Positions 10,573-23,539 of a stretch of 64,000 nt of DNA are shown in pieces (the first letter of the stretch is position 1; each line of letters starts with the position of its first letter). This DNA is from Gorsachius magnificus (Eukaryota > Chordata > Aves > Pelecaniformes > Ardeidae), in contig CM067081.1 of the NCBI GenBank assembly GCA_034008185.1, positions 8,183,821 through 8,247,820 on the forward strand, given 5' to 3'. The translations under genes and the position numbers were made by a program. A model generated the notes under the pieces. The model was not told the origin of the DNA, searched no databases, and saw only the letters and a program-made list of their open reading frames with translations.

Positions 10573-13500
10573 CTGTAAGATAAGGATCATAGGTTATCAA
10601 TCACAAAATGGAAGCCCAGCCTAATGGCCTGCAAGCAGTATTTTGCCACTTCCTTGCAGGTGGTTCAAGATACAAAGCCACAGTTCAGTCCTTTCATCTG
10701 TTCCCCTCTGGACCCAGCCAGTCAGATTTTGTTTGCCTGTCAAGATCCATGTTGCTGAGAATATTTCAAGAACTATTCTTGTACAAGAAGTAAAGTTTAG
10801 ATTTGAAAAAAAGTCTGTGGTTTCTTCAAGTATTTCTGTACAAGGAAACAGATATCTATGTGAGCTCATCTTGAAAACAGGTTCACTGAGACTAAACAGA
10901 ATCAAAAACCTTTTCACCAGTACTGCAGGAAACATGGTAGAAGCAATGTTTTTAACATGGTTTGTAGGTTCAAGATGCAATCAGTATAAGCACTGAAAGT
11001 AATTTTGTCCTTTCTACACTGGCAGTCAGAGCATTGCCACATCCATGGAGAGCTATCACGACAAGAAGGCTCTGCAGCTGGGAGAAGCTGTGAATGTAAT
11101 GTCCTGTGAGATGCTCTGGAAAGCACATTCACTCTCTGAGTTATTCTGCCCCCATATCTCAATCAGACGTGATATTACAGACAGATTTTTTGACATCCTC
11201 ATGTTACTAATTTAATAGCAAATTTATCACTTTATTAAATAACTTAGATTTCAGTACTGTATATTGTCGTTGTTTTGCACTCTAGTGTCTGGTCCTGATT
11301 TCACACCTGCCCTTCTTCACAGAAAAAAGGATGAGCTACACTGGCATTAGCATGGTCAGAACTAGGTTCCTAATGCCTCTCCTAGAGTTATGAGGAATGG
11401 CATGATTTCAGTCCACGGCACTTCAAATCTGATTCACATGGGTTTCATTCTGGCCAAAGTTAGCCCCAACTAAAGAGCAATTAGAGTCATCAGTCTTTAC
11501 CCTGGTTTCAAGTCAGAATCATGAGATGTTCCAGGCATAAAAATCAGAATTCTTCCTTCATCATTGATATTTGCAGGTGGATTCATCTTGAGTGTCTCAT
11601 GGCCTTTAGCAGATCTTTCAGCAAAACAGAACTGGACCTGAATTTTCTTGTTGAGTCTCTGGAAATCTAATAATCTACTTACACTTTAATAATTAATTAG
11701 AACATCAGTAAGAAAAACAAAATATGAATTAATAGAAGTGGATCCTTACACGCTTCATATCAATTTCTGTGTTGGGCTTACTATCCAGACAGATCTAGCA
11801 GTTACTGCTAGGAGATGACGGGTCAGTTTGAAGTCCACAGCTCACAACATCTCTGATGCAAGTGCAGTAGCCATAGGCATTCAGCACAGGTTATAAACTT
11901 CCCTGCACAACAGAAATGAAGCCTGGCAGCCAGGCGAGATTTGCTGGTTTTGTGGCAGATAACTGTTCTTTCACATAAAACTCATGTCATTCAGCAAATG
12001 CCTGAGAATTTGTTTCAACATGTGAATGATATGTTGCCTTTTTACATAGGCCAAAAATTATGATTTTATTATAGCTACTGCCTTAATGTAATCATCTTTT
12101 ACTTTCTTGATGCTTTCAGGATTGTGTATTTTTAAAGGTTTTTCTAGATTACTTCCATTTATATTGTTGTTTTCTGCTAAAATTCAGAAAATGGTTAAAC
12201 AGAACATCATTAGAAATACAGGGACTTTTAAATTCCTTGTCCTCAGTAATTTTGCCTTTGTCTGCTGTACAAGTAGTACACAGTGATTCAGTTAATAGTT
12301 GTCACCTAGAGGGTCCTTTTAAGAATATCAAAACAATTTTAAAAGTTTGCATAAAATTCATCAGATAGTTTTGCCTTCAAGGAGGGTTGCAGCGGCTTTG
12401 GCTGCAAAAAATCTGGAGAAAAAAAAATCTAAAAGAAATAATCAGCAGACAGGATATTTTTCTCACTGAAGGAATGAAATAATAGTGAGTGTGACTGAAT
12501 TAATGACTTGAAAATTATCCAGCTGAATGCAAGGACCATTGCTGAATTTAGAGCCTGTAGAAGATGAGGTTGTTTTCCTCTTAATAGACTGTGAAAGAGT
12601 TGTATGGTAGGTGCTTCTTAAGCTATTTAGTTTTATTTTTTCTATATTGCCATCCCAAAGTCATCAGGCACTGGACAGACATAAGGATATATTCCTTTTT
12701 AATGTGGACGGTGTGCAGAAGGCTCAAAGTTTCCTTTCCCTGAACTTTTTAATTGCTATAATTTCCTTGGTTCAGTGCAGCAGCTCTTAATTTGTATTAA
12801 GATAAGTCAAAGGAAAATCCCTACTTGGTTTGTTAGATTTGAATTTTTAAGAAAGGATACTCCAATTAGACTCAGGTTTCAATGCTGCTTTTTTAGGAAC
12901 TTTTCTAAAAGTATTAAGTCACTGCAGTTGCACTTTTAGTTTTCCATCCATGGAAATGCACTACATACCCCAGCACAATACATGAAAGACTTGCATTCAT
13001 TTTTCTGGCAGTTGCCTTGGGTTCTACATATATTCCAGAGCTGCAAGAGACATCAGTTTGAAATGGGATTTTGTTATATTTGGGAAGAGCAGATGGATAA
13101 GTATATGGAATAAGGGAAATATTCTAAATATGTTTATTAAGCCTTCAGTAATAATTATGTCTTCGACAGACATCAGTAACACCCATCTGCAGTCAGTATA
13201 ACTAATGGTTAATGTGGCGTGAATCAAGGAGTTGTATGCCATCATAACTCAGACAAAAATCTTAGTACTAACAAGAATTTTACTCCAAGTTAGTGTTTAG
13301 AAGTGCTCTGCCTGTTTAAAGAACACAAAGAATTTTCCATCCTATCTGAGCTCTTCCTCCAGGGAGATAAGTGGTATCATTCTGGAATTGAGGCGCTTAG
13401 ATTCTGCATTGCTTTAGGACCTAAAAATACACAGTTATATTGTTAGAGAGATATGGAGTGACACTGAAGCACTACAATGAGCTGTTTGTTCATTGTAGGA

Positions 13501-15307
13501 CACCTGCTTACAGTTATTGGAGATAAATAGATTTTGAACAAATCATCTGAGACTCTTTAAGTCATAGAACCCTGAAGAGTCGCAGGTCAAACGTCACCTG
13601 AAATTTCTGAATTAGATGTGTAAAAAGAAGTTTGAGGGTTTTTTTATTGCAGCCAAAATGGAAAAGGAGACTCACCAGAGACAGCTTTTCTAATGGGATC
13701 AGAAGACTACTTCTAATGCTTAAGTTTCAGGTCAATATGACCGAGGCTTTGGTTGTAGTTGTGATGTGTCATAAACAAGAAAACCCCAACAGGTTTAAGA
13801 AAAGGATAACCTAGTCTCTTGCTCCCAAACCACTGTCATGTTATTAAGGTAGTGGAACCACAAATCATGAAGAAGCCACATTGACCCTAATAAACTCCAT
13901 TGAAAACACATCACCATACCCTTTCTTTTGAAGTCATAGCACACATCTGGCCTTTCATCCATTTCTGTTACGAGAGGCAGAACAAAGAAAAGTAAAACTG
14001 TCTGGAGTTTTCAGTGTTATTATTTCTCTGCAGAGCTCTTCTGGAAATGAGCTGATAGCAGTCCAAGCTTATTGGAATCTGATCCACCCTTAGTCTAGAG
14101 TTAGAGCCTTCTAAGTCAAGGACTTTGCCTTTGCAGTCAGCAAAAAGGGAACATGTCTTGTAATTGTGTCTATTACATACCAAAAGGGCTACACCCAGAA
14201 GAGAGGCTCAGGAGTGCTGAGATGTGGGCAAAACCAACACTTGTGCTCTCTTTGAGGATTGCTAGAAAGTAGACTTGCTGGCATTTAGGTCAAATACTTC
14301 AGTAAGGTTCTCTCTGAGTGATATTTATACCAGAAGCATTGCAAACTCTCAAAGTCGAACACTGGATATGTTTTTCTTGATGTGCTTTACCTCTACTCAC
14401 ACTGTGTACATGATAATAGGACTTTATGGGGTAAAAATAATTTAAAAAATCAGCTATGCAGACTATTCCTGGAAGAATGAAGTACCAACAGAAGTAATTT
14501 ACTCTAATTAGAGATGGTGAGGAATGCTTGTATGAAAATATAAATACTTTTTAAATAACCATGGTAGTCTGGGACTTAAAGATTCTGTATTTCTGTGAAT
14601 TATTTTTCCCAGTGTGTGTACAGAATAATCTAATCATCCCCAATTACAAGAATAATTGAAACTTTGTTTGAGCTTATTAACTAATTTTAAAAATTATTTT
14701 CTGATTTCTTAACATTTTTCACTGATAAAAGCAGCCATCCACTAGGCCAACTAAAGTTTCCGCTGCCAATATTTTGTGTGACATAGATTTCCCTAATGAC
14801 TGATTAATTGGTAATTGTGCTTGGTATAATAAAAAATTAGATGTTTATAGTTTTGAGTTGCTGAGCAATCATGGTCTGTAGAAGAAGGCAGTTCTTTACA
14901 TTTCCTGAAGGCCTAGGAAGTTGTGCCTCATGTTTTAATGGAGAAAGAGCACTTACAGTTTGACTCCAGTGCATTCACAACTTAAAATGAAAATAATTGA
15001 ATCTTAGGATGGCCTCAGTCATCCTGCTTCTCCTGCAAGCAAGAGAAAGTAATGTTAGAAGGATGTATTTCCTGTTTCTAATCCCTTCTAGGCCCCTGAT
15101 GGGAATACTTTGTCTCCTGGGGTGGAAATGGCTCCTATTCCTATTACAAAAGAGTTAAATGCCTCCTGGAGCACAAGTCCCCAAAATGGACAGGAGCAAT
15201 GAGGTGGCTTCCCACAGTCAGGAATGAACATTCTTGTGGGTAGTCCCTATATTAAAGGATGGTAGACTGTTAAACCTGCCTGGAAATCTTCCACAGAGTC
15301 TCACTTA
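10573..15307. other. Intronic sequence; 5' part of antisense gene may lie here
   Basis: Mostly AT-rich sequence without recognised genes. Further exons of the - strand candidate would be expected here or beyond. The only hints are the open segment at 11056-11206 and a strong acceptor-like tract before 13964 on the - strand, neither of which is convincing. Confidence 0.4.
11056..11206 (-). other. Possible additional or decayed antisense exon
   Basis: On the - strand a fair acceptor (tttgctattaaattag) ends at 11207, followed by 49 open codons containing SVISRLIEIWGQNNSESECA and SISQDITFTASPS, then TGA at 11058-11056. The composition looks protein-like, but there is no good donor before the stop, and an adjacent frame opens just beyond it. 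It could be an alternative terminal exon, a frameshifted exon or chance. Confidence 0.15.
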
Positions 15308-15410
15308 GAATCACTTAGACTCACTTAGAATCATTTAGTTTGGAAAAGACCTTTAAGATCATCAAGTCCAACCATTAACTTAACACTGCCATCCCACCAC
15401 TAAACCAGTC
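15308..15410 (-). mobile_element. CR1 LINE, 3' UTR fragment
   Basis: Carries the - strand CR1 3' end: 'tttggaaaagacctttaagatcatcaagtccaacc', then 'ctgccatcccaccactaaacca'. Its terminal repeat is altered to tcacttaga-type units just before 15330. It may be the 3' end of the older element that follows, or a separate younger insertion. Confidence 0.85.
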
Positions 15411-15529
15411 ACCACTACAGACATCCAACAATGGATAGTCCTATGGTTAGATCAATAGTCTGAGATTTAGAAAGCTGGAGTTTGTTTTCCTTCTCTACCA
15501 GGCCATTCCCATGGCACTCTGGGATATTT

Positions 15530-16790
15530 CAGTAGGATCAGGCACAAGCAATAACCCTCCTGCAACTTTGCTGCCAGGGCCCATGGCTGGCTCATGCCCA
15601 GTTTGCCATCCTCCAGGCCTCCCAGGGCCTGCAGAGCAGCTTCCCAGGGTGTCAGTCCCTGACCCATGACAATAAAGAAGTTAGTCTGTTCCAGGTGCAG
15701 GACTTTGCACTTGTCCTTCTTGAATTTCACAAGGTCCCTGTTGGCCCCATCCACCAGACTGCCTTGGTCACTCTGGATGTCAGTCCTGCTCTCAAGTTTA
15801 TCAGCTGGACCCAGTGTAGTGCTGTCTGCTGACTTGATAAGAATGCACATCTCACTTCCTCCAGTCTTTGATAAAGATGTTATATGTGACAGGTATAGAC
15901 CCCAGGATAGACATCCCAGGATAGACCTAGGTGATACCCTACTTCATACTGTCCTCCAGGCAGAGCATAACTCATTAACCATAAACCTCCAAGGCTGATA
16001 TCCAGCCAGTCTTTTACCCAACCAGTTGTCCACCCATCCAGACAAGAAGGCAAGAATATTTCAAGATACAAAAAGAAACAAAAGCCTTGTTAACATCGAG
16101 GTTAATGGCATCCACTGTTCATTTTCATCCACAAACACAGTCATTTTACCCTAAATGGCCATCAGGTTGCCCAGGCATGATTTACCCATGGTCAGTCCAT
16201 GCTCACTGTTCCCAGTCCTCTTTTTCTCCTTCATGTGTTCGGAAATGTGATCCAAATGGACTTGCTCCTTAACTTTCTTAGGCTGACTAGCCTCAAATCA
16301 TTTGGCCTTTTTTTTACATTTTCCATCATCAGTGACTGCCTCTGAGCTCCACAATCTTTCAAAGATGACAGAAGCCTGGCTGTGACATTGGCCAGTTCTC
16401 TCCACCACCCTGGACACAGCTCATCAGGTCCCATGGACTTGCATGTGTCAAGGTCAGTCCTCAGCCACTGCTGGTCACTCTTATTCCTGAACCTTGTCTC
16501 CAAGCACAGCGTCCTGGGAGACCTTGTTAGTGAAGACTGAGACAAGGTGGGCACTGAGCTGCTCAGCCTTATCTGTGTCTGCTGTCACTAAATCCCATTC
16601 CACAATGGACTCACATTTCCTTTGTTCAGCCTTTTACTGTCAATGTAAGTGTAAAAGCTCTCGTTGACCTTGACACCCCTGGCAAGCCTCAACTCAAGCA
16701 GAGCTTTGACTTTCCTGAAACCATCCTTTACATGCCTGGGCAACATTTCTAAGTTCCTCCTTTGTAGCCTGTCCCTGCATCCACCCCTGT
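15530..16790 (-). mobile_element. Ancient degenerate CR1 LINE
   Basis: Translated on the - strand, broken pieces of a CR1 ORF2 appear in the right order. Around 16590-16770 ESFYTYIDSKR corresponds to SFYKYVNSK of the intact copy. At about 16400-16450 CKSMGPDELCP corresponds to [11 protein letters not shown]. At about 15700 KFKKDKCKVLHLE corresponds to [13 protein letters not shown]. Many frameshifts and stops separate them. The element is much more diverged than the copies at 37866 and 50124. The ends are approximate. Confidence 0.75.
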
Positions 16791-19205
16791 ATACTGTATT
16801 TTTGCATATAACATGGGGGCTGACGATCAAGCATCACTCTGTATCTGCCTAGTAGCTCAAATTTTTAAAAAAGTTCAAGTTGCATCTTTCTTTTACTCAT
16901 GTTTTATCTGTTCTCTATACATTAAATCATGGTCTTCTGCAAGTTATTTTCCATCATGCTTTTTATGCTCTAGTTGGTTAACATACCACAGGTACCTTGT
17001 ATAGATTTCCATTCATCCTTTGATGAACTACAGGCATCTTGCTCATTAACCCATTATCTAAGACCTCATCGGTCACGCTTTTCAGCTCTTCATTACTTCA
17101 GTAGCACAGCTTCAGTCATTACGTTTCACATCTTTCAACCCTTCGCAGCCGTGCTTTTGTGCCTGTCTGGAACTTGGAGTGAAGTGGATGGGATTTTGCT
17201 TGCCTAGGACTCCGGCTGTAATGCACAAACCTAGAGGATGTTCACTGTGATTATAGTTACCAACATCTATTATTTTGGGGGGTTGAGTGAGAAGCAAATT
17301 AGTGAGACTCCACTGTTCAGTACTTGTTCCCCAGGGCAGTTTTGAAATTATAGTCCATCCCTTGATATATATTTCCACTCTTGCAGTCCAGTTGTGTATT
17401 TCAAATGAATTTTTCTAGCTTAATTTGGATTCAGTCCTTGCTGGGTTTCAGAAAGAATAGCATTACTCTCCTCTAAAAGATTGCTCTATTCAGGTCCTTG
17501 CATCAATATGCAAATATAATGGTAATTGAAAAAATACACCTTTATCAATGATGTATTTTCGTGTTCTAAGAATTCTGCTTAGTTGAATAACATCACAATT
17601 CACTTTGATATAAGAGCATCACAATAAACACTCATCCATTCAATAATCTGGCTATTTTCTCAAATTTCATAAGACATCAGTTACACCATAATTAAACCAT
17701 CACGAATGCCTTCTGCTTCCAGTCTGTCGTCTTCTCAAACAAAACAGCCCTCATAATTGATTAAGTGGTATGACGGAAACAGAAGAATTTTAACGACTTG
17801 AAAACATATTTCTACACCTAATTCAACCATACAAATAATGTTGTTTCAACAGCATTCCTTTCCTGGAAATGAAGAAAGGCTTAAATTGTAGCAAGGCATG
17901 GTAGGTGACAGCCCTCATGTTTTAATGTTCTGATTTTTTCAGGCTCTCCCAGACCTTTGTAACAACATAACTCTTTTCATTGCTATCACATCACTCCTAC
18001 CTTATCTGAAATCCTATTCTCATCCTTTTCCTTATGCTATGTTGGCAGAAGATAATCTCATTTTATTTGGTAAACCTCTAGGTTTTGTTTAGTAAAACTC
18101 GGGGATGAGCTGCTCCTCTTAATGACAGGGAGCAAAGTAAATGAGCTTTGAGATAATCCCATTTGGTGACAGTCTGTGAAGGAGGTTAATGCATTTTTTG
18201 TAGTACTTTCCCAGTAGTTGGTTTATCGTGTTTGCAGCAAATACTGTTCTTTACCTCTTTTATCTCTTAAGGGAAAACCTATGAGACTTCTTTCCATGAC
18301 CCCATTTTTAAAGTGATGTATTGATTTATTTTCATTGATCTCACTGCACAGTGTTTAAGGAATTGATGTTGCCATTCAACAACATGGCACACTCTTGTTC
18401 TCCCTCAAGTCAATACAAAATGGGTCAGACCTTGAACCACCACTCTCCATACTGAATAGTTTTCAGTGTCACTCAAGGAGAACAGACTTCTTGTTCAAAG
18501 TAGAGAATTTAGCAGCCTGTATAAAAAAAACATTATTGGTGATTGATGGGGGGAGAAACTTGGAAGTGACTTTGTTAAACGCTTTTTCCAAGGTGGCTTG
18601 TAGGAGTAAGCAATCCTCAGGCGGCAGGGTGAGGGTGCAGAGGCAGCAAGCACAGCTGACTCAAATGTTGCCTGTAGAACTGATAGATGTACACGCAACT
18701 TTCAGGCCATATTTTGAGCTACAGGAGCCCAGCTTTGGCATCACAACATCTCATAAAATGAGGTCTATAGAGGGTGATCCAAGGTGCCTGAGTTACATAA
18801 ATTCTGCATACAGTAAATGGAAGTGTTGAGTCGGCAATTCAGTTTTGCTGTGCTAAGCAGGGAGTTTGGCCAAATGCATCCTTAATGGAGCTCCCTTACA
18901 GAGCACGGCAACACCTTAGGGGTGGGTTAGGTTCAATCACTTTGCCTGGATTTAGCTTGGAGGAAAAACTAAATGCTGGAATAGGTCTGAATTCTCACTC
19001 TTGCCAAAAGCCTGGCTTCAGTCTCTGTATTAGGTACCAAGTCTTCTGGGAATTTAAGACCAAAGGATTGCAAGTGAGGATAGGGAATTTAATGAGCAGC
19101 AATGTCTGTTCAAAATGTAAAAGGAAGAGATGGTGGTGATGATGGTGTTCCTCACATTTTGCAAAACACCCTGGAAGGTGCATATACCCTTTCCCTGCAT
19201 TATTT
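16791..19205. other. Intronic sequence, no gene recognised
   Basis: AT-rich. The + strand open frame at 18395-18829 (144 codons) has no recognisable domain or splice context. Confidence 0.5.
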
Positions 19206-20050
19206 GGGCTCTGCAGAGGGACCTGGACAGGCTGGATCGATGGTCCGAGGCCAATTGTATGAGGTTCAACAAGGCCAAGTGCCGGGTCCTGCACTTTGGT
19301 CACAACAACCCCATGCAGCGCTACAGGCTTGGGGAAGAGTGGCTGGGAAGCTGCCTGGTGGAAAAAGACCTGGGGGTGCTGGTTGACAGCCGGCTGAATA
19401 TGAGCCAGCAGTGTGCCCAAGTGGCCAAGAAGGCCAATGGCATCCTGGCCTGTATCAGGAATAGCGTGACCAGCAGGAGTAGGGAAGTGATCGTGCCCCT
19501 GTACTCGGTGCTGGTGAGGCCGCACCTCGAATACTGTGTTCAGTTTTGGGCCCCTCACTACAAGAAAGATGTTGCCTTGCTGGAACAGGTCCAGAGGAGA
19601 GCAACCAAGCTGGTGAGGGGTCTGGAGCACAAGTCATACGAGGAGCGGCTGAGGGAACTGGGGTTGTTTAGTCTGGAGAAGAGGAGGCTGAGGGGAGCCC
19701 TGATCGCCCTCTACAACTACCTGAAAGGAGGCTGTAGTGAGGTGGGGGTCGGCCTCTTCTCCCTGGTAACAGATGATAGGACGAGGGGGAATGGCTTGAA
19801 GCTGCGCCAGGGCAGGTTTAGGCTAGACATTAGGAAAAACTTCTTCACCGAGAGGGTTGTCAGGCTCTGGAATGGGCTGCCCAGGGAGGTGGTGGAGTCC
19901 TCATCCCTGGAGGTATTTAAAAGAAGGATGGATGAGGTGCTTAGGGACATGGTTTAGTGGTGGGATGGCAGTGCTAGGTTAACGGTTGGACTCGATGATC
20001 TTAAAGGTCTTTTCCAACCGAGGTGATTCTATGATTCTATGATTCTATGA
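19206..20050 (+). mobile_element. CR1 LINE, 3' third with intact ORF2 C-terminus
   Basis: Starts abruptly at 'gggctctgcagagggacctgg', just downstream of where the polymerase FADD motif would lie. It reads uninterrupted from [20 protein letters not shown] to the ORF2 stop at 19955-19957. The 3' UTR and three ATTCTATG units follow. It is the same subfamily as the two long copies at 37866 and 50124; the 3' 50 bases are the same by eye. The missing polymerase core makes it inactive. Confidence 0.95.
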
Positions 20051-23000
20051 TTGCTGTTTCAGTCAAAGCCAACCCAGAATCACTGATGGCAGTCAGGGCA
20101 GCTTATTCACCACCACATTCCTCAGCCTTTGGTTGAAGGGCCCCCGCTAACTTCTGTCTCCCAAACTTTAACTTTCCTAACTCCTCAGTGACACTGCCCT
20201 TTCAAGGGAAAGGGTGGAAAATGTCCTTTCCACAAATGGCAACCTGGTGGTTAGGGCACTTTATGGAGACGAGAGTTCTGGCTTTGAATCCCTTCAGTCT
20301 GCTGAGTGAACTGCATTTTTATCTCCCACTTCTTCAGTTAATAGTATGGCAAAATCTTGAATTTCCCATACTCAAGTAAGTCTCTAACCACTAGACTACT
20401 AGACAAAGGTAAATATCATAGCTGCATTTTTGAATGGGAGTAGCCTTTCCCATTGTGGTTTTTCTGCATTCACTTTTGTATACATTTGTCAAGCATATTC
20501 AAAGTATAATAAGATGACCCCTTTAGGGTTTAAATGGAGTCTGGATATTTCTCTGCTTTCAATGTGAGTTCCATAAATATTTAAATGAGAGAGAGAGGCA
20601 CCCATCTTCTCATAAATATGTGAGCAAATGTGGTCTAAAATACCTGGTCTACGGAAAGGAGTAGGAACTCTGAATTTTGCAGTAAGGCCTTGGTGTTTAA
20701 AATCCATCTAAGTCCATATTAGGCATTAAAAATAGTCACTCTGAATCTTATTCTCAGCTTTGAGTAACCTATCAGTCTCCAGAAAGTTTCATCATAAACT
20801 GTATTCAATACCCTTTTACCTTACTGTACTTCAAGTGACTATTAGAGAGGTAAGATTAGAAATGGGTCTGATTTTCAGGATCATCTGAAGCTTTCTGAAT
20901 AGTGATCATCAAGAAAGTCCAAGGCAATTACAATCACAGTCATAGCTATATCTAAAATAAATCACGTGCCAGCCTGGAATTTCATGCTGCTGTAGAGCTC
21001 TCAGAGTTGCCATTTTCTCCCAAAGAAACCCTTAAACTAGAAGGCCATTTTAATGATTAGCATATCAACATATCAATGATTAGCAAAGAAAATATCCTAG
21101 TTAATTTGTGAGCCACATTCGCATTAATGAATTCATTTCACTCCAAAATAGGAATTCCAGGTGCTGCAATGTGATATCTTAGATACGGCTTTATCTCACC
21201 AACAGAAATTATATTATTCCTTAAAATATATTACTGTGGCACAATTCTTCGGGTATGGCTATGTAATTCAGATAATCTAGCAGCCCAGTTTGCACCCAGG
21301 GCCTTGATTGCTCACACTGTACTGCTCGTTTACTCCCAAGCTCTCTTTTGAAGCAAAGTAGTTCCTTCCCTTCAAGACTGAATGAGGATAGGTTATTTTT
21401 AGGACAGTTCACTACAGAGATTTCTCTGGGCAGCATGGATAAGACATCACTGGGTTTGGTTCCCTTTGCATGACACAGGCTTCAATCTAAGAGGCCCCCA
21501 TACACCCTCATGCTGCTTGTTTAGGACATGCAACACTGTTCTGGTGTCACGATAGGAAACGTGGTCTGTGAGGCTACAACATGTGAGTGAACAGTAGTTC
21601 ACATTACTTCAGCTACTTGGAAGAGGAAGAATACCATGTTCATAAAATAATTATTTCTCAGGGCCGTACGATGTGACGTGGACCCAAAGCAGCCCTGAGC
21701 CCAGCGCTAAGCAGTGTGGATTGTATGGGCTAGAGGGGAATAGCTTTGGACAGTGAGGTTGCAAATCAGTTGGGAGGACTGACACTCTCTGGTGTAGATA
21801 TGTCTAACTGCATAAATACAGCCTCATAATAAGGCATCTGCATCCTTTTATAATTAACTTCTTTTAGGAAAAGTGCCCAGATTCAAAAAGATCTTCAAGA
21901 CGAATGTCTCAGTCTAGAGGAAATTTAGTAGACACTGAAACCATACATCTGGGTTATGTTGATTCAGAAATGTCAGGGTATTTTTACATACATGTCAAGA
22001 GTTACAAGAACTGTTTTACAGCCCCCCCCCCCCCCCCCTATAATTATTTAACATATGCCCAACACTTTCTGTTCAATCTATGTCTTGTGGGGGCCAGTTT
22101 CATGGAATTTGTAGCAAAGATGTACTGTTGTTTCTAATCTTGCTTCTCTTTAAAATTCTGCAGACACTGCAAAAGACCCAGCAGCTGTTGCTTTAAAATG
22201 CAGATAAGTAGGACACTATGCTACTCACGGGTGTCATCATTACAGACCCATGTTACTTTTTTCTGTCAGCTAGAAGGTAATCACTTCATTTTTTATCCTG
22301 TCAATCATTTAGCAAGAGACAAGAACAAAGATATTCCTAGGGAATACGTGGCATCTTTTTTCTCCAAGATTTTTTTTCCATCAACATTATGATGGCATTT
22401 CTCTTACTTAGTTTATTATGAGGTGTAAGCATATAAAATATTTTTTAAAACATTTCTTTAGATGTTGCTGCTTCAGAATTTATCTAAAATCCTAAAGGTT
22501 TACTTTCCCTAGAAATGCAAATATTTTTACTAACTAGGTTTGAGAAACAGTTTCCAGGAAATTACCTTTCTACTCCTATCTCTACCCAAAGGCAAAAGGA
22601 CCTTGATTTGCACTAGGGGATTTTCTCTAAAACAATGAATACTTGGATTAACTGCAAAAAGAAATATGGTGCTGTATGAGGACATTAGATGTATTCAACA
22701 GTTTGGTTAAAATCCTAATATTTCTGTGCTAGGTTAGGAAGATGAGCGTGCATCTGCTATCTTGCAAAGCTAAACACATATAAGTAATTTTTAAATTATC
22801 ATATGCACTAAGTCTTGTACCAGTGAAATTCTGTAACAAAAAAAAAAAGTATTTTTTCATTAAGTCAATTAATCAGTCAGTAAAATTTGTGTTTCGGGAA
22901 GATTTTTCTTAAAATCTGTGATGTGTTTTCAATCCTTGTATTCAATGTAATTGTGCAACACCACCCAATAGTGGAAAACCAAAAGGTTACCCAAAATAAT

Positions 23001-23539
23001 ATTCTATAAATTGATTTAAATTATTTTGCTTTAAAATCCTTAGTAACTGTGCCAAGACTTTCAGATAAAAATTAAGTGCACCATGCCTCTAAACCTAGCC
23101 ATCAGAAGAAAGGAAAAGGGAGGTGCATTGTCTGAAAGAAAGGGGTTGATAATAACATAAAAATAGACATACTTATCTCTCAATTAGTACTTTTCACATC
23201 TCTAAGCTTTCTCTGAAGGTAGGACTAAGTGAAGAAACAGAGCTATAGACAGTGACTCACATAGCCTGAAGAAAATTGTTGGCCCTAAGAGTGGGTCACA
23301 ACTCTGTACTGGGTCCCATCCTAGTGCTCTGTTTATGGGCAGCTGCATCGTGTATGAACAAACAGGGTTTCAGCTTGAATTCCTTAGTTGGCTTCCACAA
23401 ATATGGCAGGACATAAACATAAAAGTTGTCTTTCAAGCAGTTGCCACAAGCCAGATGACTACTGCTTCAAGTTTTACAGCTCAAACCCAAGCCCCAATGG
23501 TGTAGGGTGAACATGTGAAGGTGAATATGACCACCAAAC
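20051..23539. other. Intronic sequence, no gene recognised
   Basis: AT-rich, with a C17 run at 22022-22038 and an A12 run near 22838. No supported gene. Confidence 0.5.
22022..22038. repeat. Poly-C run (C17)
   Basis: An uninterrupted run of 17 cytosines, unusual in an AT-rich intron. Length in the assembly may be uncertain. Confidence 0.95.

Noticed and set aside
12360..12425. - strand pyrimidine tract and CAG followed by about 20 open codons
   Set aside because: Stop follows quickly and no donor is near; not enough to support an exon.
13920..13964. 45-bp - strand segment between a strong acceptor-like tract and a GT, starting near ATG GAT GAA
   Set aside because: Too short to judge; the frame containing the ATG does not fit the phase of the next supported exon.
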